DNA of 64,000 nucleotides from Isoetes taiwanensis (lineage: Eukaryota; Streptophyta; Lycopodiopsida; Isoetales; Isoetaceae), in the NCBI GenBank assembly GCA_021234155.1, contig JAJEKV010000111.1, positions 2,674,968 to 2,738,967 on the forward strand, in the 5' to 3' direction. The notes beneath the pieces were generated by a model, which ran no database searches, had not been told where the DNA came from, and saw only the letters and a list, made by a program, of their open reading frames with translations. This document shows, piece after piece, positions 57,839-64,000 of the stretch. A program made the translations under genes and the position numbers. Each line of letters opens with the position of its first letter. The stretch's first letter is position 1.

Positions 57839-58764
57839 GGTACTTTTGGGAAATTGATCCTCATAGTATAGATAGATCAGAAAGGTATGATGCTCAGACT
57901 CTCAAAGGGACAACTAAAATTCATTGCATCAGGCCTTTTGATAGAGAAAATCCTTTGAAGCTTGCACATAGACCTTTGTCATGTTTTTGCATGTCTTGCC
58001 AGCAAGGGAAATTGGACTCCTGTAGCACTAAATCTCGTATAGGAGGTTGGGAGACAAATGAGTTGGTCCCAAACAAAGCATAACTGCAGGAAATTCCTGA
58101 GAATGAGGTTGAGTCTGAAGACGAGGAGACAGATAGTGAAGATGATGGTGACCATGATTTGATCAGTTCTAATGTAGAAGTAGGGGACAATTTTGCAGTA
58201 AATGCAAAAGAAGGCAATGCTGAGGGTGTAGACTTTTATGTCCTGAAATGTATTGAGACAAAGGACACATTACTAGATGATTATGAAGATGGCTGGGGCA
58301 ATGTTTTTGGAATTGGTGAGGTCATACTTTTTGGCTCCTATTACAAACAATTGGAAGGAGAATTAAGTTTTCAACTTCTTTTAGACAAACCACTGGCTAC
58401 AGTGTACAGCCACCTCGTTAGGCTTTGCAAATTTGACATGACTTTGGTGAAAGACAAACTGTATAGTATGGATGAGCAGACATGCCAACAAATAATGAGC
58501 AGCCTGCCTTCAAGTTGATAACAGTTTAGGAGTAGCAATTGTGCAAAGAAGATAAAAATATTCATTGATAACTTAATAAGTATATCCAGATCCAAAGTAT
58601 ATATCAAAATGTATACAAAATTGGCCATGACCCTACATGAACAACAAAATGGGTTGTCAATTGACTATTTACAATTTGTTTCACCTAACTATTTACAAAT
58701 TGTTTCGGTATTGCAAAGGCGAGTTGTTGATGAACTTGCTATCTTGCTCATTCGATCGACCACT

Positions 58765-61315
58765 TCACAAATGTAGAGTAATAGAGATTAAAAGAAACCT
58801 GCCGAGGAAGCTATTAACATTCTTTGCATCCAACCTCTCAAGAATGTCTACGGCCTCCATATCAAAGAAATCCACATATTGTGCTCTCTTCAATAATGTC
58901 TTCCGGTTATCATCCCTTTGCCAAGTGACCCCAACAATGGAAATATGGAATCCACTAGCAAACTTGAACTTGACTTAAATTCTTCAATCCTCATGCTTGC
59001 TGCAATAATAGTTGTATAAGATGGAGACAAGAATGTCTTATAAACTGAGTCATCAACTAAAATCGTCTTTCAACGTATTGAGGAAGCCGGCGATACACCT
59101 TTTCCAAGGGTTTCATGAAACGGTTTGTCAACATGTCGGGAAAGCGTGAAAGGCATTTTGTCACAAAACTCTTGTCCCCAAATAAAAACAAACCTGTGTA
59201 TAAGTAATGGACACAACTTCTCTAACACTTCCTTTGTATTGAAAGCAGTCATAGATGACCATATAGCCAAGTCATAGTAAACACTTACCTTGTTTAAAAA
59301 TTCTGTAACACCAGGCCTGAATAAAACTATCTTGTTTTTTGTATACTCTATAATGTGTGGGCCAGGTATTTCAAGTTTTTCAGACTTTGAATATGTTTTA
59401 ACCAAAACACCATTGAGGTCCATAATCAATAGCTTTCTACTCACAATGATATCTCTGCTATGTGCTGCTTTACCTATTTCTTCACTTGTTGAACCATGTT
59501 GGTTGAACCATGTTGGCTGAACCATCCCTGTATCAACACAATGTTGAACCATTGTTGGCTGAACTATATTTGCCTCAACTATATTTTCTGGAACAAAATC
59601 TTCTTCTGATGTTGATTTGTCAAGTGCTTGAGTCTCAAGTGTAAATTCAAGAGTAATTGGTTTCACTTTTGTTTCTGCTCTCCTTTTCTTCACTTTATTG
59701 ATGATGTTTGATTTCTCTTTTTCATTATTAAATTTGTTTGAATTTCGTGCAGACCTACATTAGAACAAAACAAATTCAAACAACCATTGCAAAGTAATTT
59801 AAATTTTTTTGATTAATAACACTCAAAATGTCAACCTTCTAACGGCTACGACACTTCCTTTCATTGATATGGAATTATCTCCAATTGTCCCTGCATGGAA
59901 TCAAGGTCAGCTAATTTTCATGTAACAGACTCTTGATTGAGACAGATTCATTTTTGTCATTCAGAGTAGCAAGTATAGCTTGAAATAGAATACCTTCTTT
60001 TGGAGTTGGATCCTGATCTTCTACTTCAACAATGTCAGTGGCAGCAGATTGACATGTCGTGATGCTTTCCCAAGTAGAAGCATTATTAAGTGCTACAAGT
60101 GCTTCATCTGTTGTTTGCTGCAACTCTAAACTTGTATGTACATCAGCCTCTATTGCATCTTTCAGATTCTTCTTGCTTCTGAATGGATATGTCCTCTTAG
60201 TTGCTTCTCCTTTCCTGTTTGCTTTATCTTTGCTTTTCTATTTCTTTGGAACCTGCACTTTTGATTTGGGTGAAATTTTCCTTTTCTTCGAATGTTCCTT
60301 CACCACTTCCATCTCTGTATCACTCTCTCGATGTGACTCTGAACTTGCTTTCCCCTCAACAACCTTCCCAAGGTTTTCTGTAGCAGCTTCACCCTCATCA
60401 TCTATTAATATAACATTATTTGCTCCAATCTTATAAGGAGATCTTGAAGTTGAGGGTAGCAGAGCAAGATTTCCAAGAGTTGATGTTCTCCTATCATGTA
60501 CAATGGAAGGTGATCCTGTATTTTCAAGCACTATCTCGTCCACAGGCACTGTCATACCAAGCTCTAAAAATAAAGCAGAACTGATAGATGAAGTGGAAAC
60601 AATGCATTTACCTTTAGCCAACAAAGCTGTGCACATTAAGTGATACTCATGATCACATTTTAGTTTTACTGATAACCTGTAATTGCTGGAGAATGCTAAT
60701 CCACATGCAGCACAAGCGTTCTCAAATAGCACAAGTATGTCTCTACTAATTGCATTGGCTCTAATTGGTGAAAATTTCATACCTTTCAGTTCTTCCAAGT
60801 TTTTGAGGTTTGATCTCAGTATTGAGAGGTTAGCATCCTTCATGTGAAGTTCACCTTGCAATTCATCCCTTCTTGATGTTGTGTTTGGATTGATCTTCCT
60901 GTAACTTGCCATTTTTTTTGCTGCATAGGTCTCAAGCATAATACCTGTTTCAAACTCAGCAATGTCTTTCTCTAACTCTTGAGTTACCTGCAAAGATTTT
61001 TTGAGTTCTAATTCCTTTTTCATTTGCTCAATATTATTGTTTGCTTCTGCCACATTGCCACTTAAAGCCTGGTTTGAGATATCCTCTGCTGCCAATGTGA
61101 CAAGGATGTCATTCAACTCCAATGCACAAAGCTTCTCTCTCACTAGAAATTCTGGTGATCTCATTCTCGATCACTTCTACATTCTGTAAAATTTTTGTGT
61201 TCAAAATAATAGATTCTACTGCCAACTTCTTTTCCTCTTGACTTCTCTGAGTCTTCTTCTCTGTATTACTTTTTGGTTCCAATGATTGGGGCTTTCTACA
61301 CCTCTTGTATTTCAT
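58765..61315 (-). pseudogene. Coiled coil / RING-like / FCP1-type HAD phosphatase fusion gene
   Basis: A probable start is ATG 61,315. A coiled coil (AEANNNIEQMKKELELKKSL) is followed by a RING-like zinc motif at about 60,610-60,722 (CAACG...LKCDHEYHLMC...GKC) and basic NLS-like KKRKISPKSK. Two introns (59,891-59,993 and 59,755-59,835, both GT-AG) join this in frame to an FCP1/NIF domain. That domain has KLLIMDLNGVLV (the DxDGT-type motif, second Asp replaced by Asn), LFRPGVTEFLNKVS and YYDLAIWSSMTAFN. After an in-frame TGA it continues ILVDDSVYK. Breaks are a frameshift near 61,140, an in-frame TAG at 60,238-60,240 and the TGA at 59,070-59,072. Consistent splicing suggests a recently working gene, or one damaged only in the consensus. 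The 3' exon is probably near 58,930 (VTWQRDDNRKTLLKRAQYVD) and ends at 58,765. Confidence 0.65.
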
Positions 61316-62120
61316 AATTTGAGCTCGCCATGACCCAATTTTAGCTTGTGCTTTTCAGGATTTCTTTGTGCGGATATGCAATTTTCCCATGCAAAAGCAT
61401 AGGCTATCTGTTTTTCGACCTCATTATTGCATAATCCCTCACTCGATAAAGTTTTTTATCAATGATTGTAATTCTTCTTTCGGATGTGGTGTACCCGGTG
61501 AAATTTTTATCTTGTGTATGCGGAATTTATCTCCTCTCCAAACCGATAGCCAATCTTGATGGTGATTTTGCTCTCCAAATATTTCATTTTAGAGCGGAAT
61601 TAGTCCATCATCAGACAATCCATGCATTTCCACAAAATCTTCTCATCCTTTGCTTTCGCCCATTCGATGCAAAGAATTTGGCTTTTCGGTTATGGCTATG
61701 GCTATGCGAAAGTTAGACTAAAAGCTATGGCTTATGGCTATGGCTTATGGCTATGGCGAGGCGCAAGCATTAAATCGTGACACAAAGTGGCGGGATCTAA
61801 GTGCTTTAGGTCTTTGGAGTCTTTGTCAGCGTTTTTTTTATCACCACTATAACATGTATTAGTTGGTGGATTATACCCTCACTAGCCTGGTATATGGCTG
61901 AGATTGTACCTCTCTAGTCCACAACTTAGCATGTCCTCTTTTTACGGTGCATCTATTGCAGCGTTCTTTGTTTTTCTCTTGCTGCAACATGTGGATTAGT
62001 AGAGGTGACAATGTAGATAGATTAGGTGATAATTAGAGTATATTATCGTATAGGCCCTTAGAATTTTGTAGCATTGGCGAACCCCCCCAAAAAAACACCC
62101 CACCCCCACAAAACAGCAGG
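61316..62120. other. Upstream flank of the fusion gene, no further gene
   Basis: Only short frames. Near 61,690 a ggctatggctatgg / ggcttatggctat short tandem repeat is present. A c-rich word (ccccccaaaaaaacaccccacccccac) lies directly before repeat copy B at 62,121. Confidence 0.5.
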
Positions 62121-64000
62121 TGTTGCTTCTAACATATGGTGCTGTGGATTTTATGTAGCTATCTTTGCAGGTTGAGCTTGTTTATTTTATGTGCCCTATA
62201 CCACTTGGATTGGTATCTGGCCATGCGCATGTACTTTGATACCTTCATCTTGCGCTATACTTTGCAAGTCCATCATTAAAAGGTATCTCATGCCTCCCGA
62301 TTTTTGGACCCTACTTTCTTTGCACTCCCGATTATGCGCATGAGGTTACCAATCATCTCTGTTTTTTTGTTGTCTCGCATATATATCATATTTGAAATTG
62401 GATAGTCCCAAAGCGATTTTGAAATCTTGAGAAAGATCCGTATATGTAGGCCTTTACTCTCTGAGCCATATGCTTTTTTGAGATAAAATGCTTTATCTTT
62501 GCCTTCGTTTTTCTCATCTTTGTCCCTTGTCCTTTTTCAAATTCTCTAGGAAATGTGTCGCACGACCCCTTGCTTACCAGTTTTGAAACTGTATTGGTTG
62601 CATGTATTCCCGAGCTTGCTACTACTTAACCGATTAATCTCCCCCCTTGGGTTAGGGTTAACAGGAAGAATCAAGTATAATTACTATAACTTACTATTGT
62701 ATCAAACATTTTATAGATTTGCGCGAGCCAAACTTTATGTTTCCATATATCATAAATCTGAATTTTTTCAAAAATTTACAAAATTTGCCCTTGGTCTTAT
62801 ACACTCAATAGGGCATTCTCAGGTGGGGTAATTCTAATAGGTGCAACAATTCTAGGTGGGGCACCATGTTTGAATGCAAGTAGATTTGCCATACTTATTG
62901 CATGTGAACAAAGGTTTGATCACACCTCCATAAAGGTATAGTAATACGTTGTGAATATTCTGAGCTGCTGTTCTCGATTGGGATCGAAGAAGCCCCTAGA
63001 CTTGCCTTTTGTACTCTAAGCTGCCTTTCTCATCCCTCAGACCTGCCCTTTTCACTCTGAGTTGTCTTTCTCGACTCGCAGGTAGACAAAGGCCCTCCGA
63101 CCCTCCTTTCTTGACCTAGGGTCGAGAAAGGCCTTCAGACCTGTCTTTTTCACTTTTAGTTGTCTTTCTTAACTCGCAAGTTGAGAAAGGCTCTTAGACC
63201 CATCTTTTTCACTCTGAGCTGCCTTTCTCGACTCGTGGGTCAAGAAAGGGAATCAGACGTGCCTTTTTCACTCTTAGTTGCTTTTCTCGACTCGCGGGTC
63301 GAGAAAGGACTTCAGACCTACCTTTTTCACTTTGAGTTGCCGGGTCGAGAAAGGCAGTTCAGAGTGAAAACGGCATGTTTGATTGCCATTTTCAATCTAG
63401 GGTAAAGACCCTCAGACCTGCCCTTTTAAAAAATGGCCTTCAGAGCTGGTTCTTATTTTGTTTGTCTTGTCTATAGAAACACTTGGCTAACTTGATTTTG
63501 TCTTTTGCAATTTTTATCCCGACCAGATAGTACATGCTTGGGAGCAATGGAATGATTTATTCATTGAAGAAAGAAGGCGAGAAGAGGGTGGTGACATCGG
63601 TTGAACGGACCAGGGCATGGCCGGGAAGCACCTCCTTGTACAAATTTCTATCGTCTTCAGATTGCGCCTGTGGTTTGGATTAGGTTGGAGGATGCTCCAC
63701 ATGTTGTTCATCTTAGATGATCTGTGTATGATGAGGGTATAATCATTGTGATAATAGGGCCACCGTGGCCTCTTCGTCCACTGTATAGACATTGCAACGA
63801 ACTCATTTATAAATAATAATTCTTTCAAGACTAGCACTTTGTTAAAATTAAGTAAACAATTTCCTTTGTCTTTGTTGTATTTTTTCTTTTCTCAACCCGT
63901 CAACCGAGAAAAAAGTGGCAAAATATCTTCATGAAGGGACCGAACCTCATACTTTGGATTGTGACGACTATATGGGTATTCATATCATATAAATATTTTT
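62121..64000. repeat. Long direct repeat, copy B
   Basis: Same sequence and orientation as 1-1,880, including the hairpin minisatellite (about 63,000-63,410) and the block before Ty3/gypsy pol. The window ends before it can be seen whether pol follows here too. Its left edge (tgttgcttctaac) is only defined by the start of the window in copy A. Confidence 0.9.

Larger units (their letters stand above)
55800..58518 (+). pseudogene. DDE-like transposase, right copy (better preserved)
   Basis: From about 55,820 it reads QQTFEKLKPSYIRRLQERET, CCCQYH, then CKCACRVCGPGPAC and CLMQTCKKCGLKR (zinc-binding Cys clusters). A GTAAGT donor at 56,160 and acceptors at about 56,306 and 56,430 give small introns. 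Next are HNYKAHWQAKQF, an unrelated insert (56,607-57,010), and DTIVSVIDFAENYGFE with CHWHTDQ. In another frame follow CHFYISDEKSHDTEFVQHCL, VWSDGCSSQFKSSRPFYFLG and NFFGSSHGKGEHDDQGAVIK. After an intron come RYFWEIDPHSIDRSERYDAQ and FCMSCQQGKLDSC. An in-frame TAA is at about 58,081, and the gene ends at 58,518. It is homologous block by block to 3,943-6,943. Confidence 0.72.

Noticed and set aside
51778-60240. Reassigned stop codon (alternative genetic code)
   Set aside because: TAA, TAG and TGA all occur as interruptions, alongside frameshifts; decay or consensus error is simpler.
1-64000. LTRs of one giant retrotransposon formed by repeats A and B
   Set aside because: Copy A begins with the window, so no TG...CA ends or target duplication can be shown. 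The interval between them holds several unrelated elements. Pol starts too close after copy A for normal LTR, primer site and gag.

Overview
The window looks like repeat-dense nuclear DNA of a land plant. Reasons: GT-AG introns of roughly 60-120 bp, a CACTA (En/Spm) transposase with its plant-type TNP2, DUF4218 and DUF4216 regions, an AGO4-like Argonaute fragment, a Ty3/gypsy pol fragment, and long satellite DNA. I cannot name the species. Almost every protein-coding stretch is broken by stops or frameshifts, so most are called pseudogenes. I also suspect residual consensus errors, because sister copies differ mainly in a few motif contexts.

Layout. (1) 1-1,890 and 62,121-64,000 are two copies of one direct repeat at the window's edges. 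(2) 1.9-3.0 kb holds a truncated Ty3/gypsy pol. (3) 3.3-6.9 kb is a decayed copy of an unusual DDE-like transposase whose better-preserved relative lies at 55.8-58.5 kb. (4) 7.35-7.92 kb is a small gene of unknown function that splices cleanly into two exons. (5) 8.0-8.46 kb is a foldback repeat. (6) 8,487-22,850 contains two tandem copies of a roughly 7-kb CACTA-like unit. Each copy carries a decayed transposon gene, a (GAA)n tract, and a cargo block with an Argonaute MID-PIWI fragment, a short WG-repeat peptide and a Cys-rich DC1-like fragment. (7) 22.87-40.87 kb is a GC-rich satellite array with a unit of about 1.09 kb (16 full spacings). A 60-N assembly gap follows closely. (8) 41.7-49.4 kb is a second CACTA element with a decayed TNP2 transposase and a probable SET-domain fragment. 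(9) 50.5-50.85 kb is a (TGG)-rich tract. (10) 51.1-54.96 kb (minus strand) is a decayed multi-exon gene with a Ulp1/C48 protease end. (11) 58.77-61.3 kb (minus) is a multi-exon gene joining a coiled coil, a RING-like zinc motif and an FCP1/NIF-type HAD phosphatase domain.

The most interesting theme is that two CACTA-type elements appear to carry pieces of chromatin and RNA-silencing genes: an Argonaute piece, WG repeats like those that bind Argonaute, and a SET-like domain. Other points worth following are the coiled-coil/RING/FCP1 fusion, a roughly 400-bp unrelated insert in the right-hand transposase, and the satellite array.
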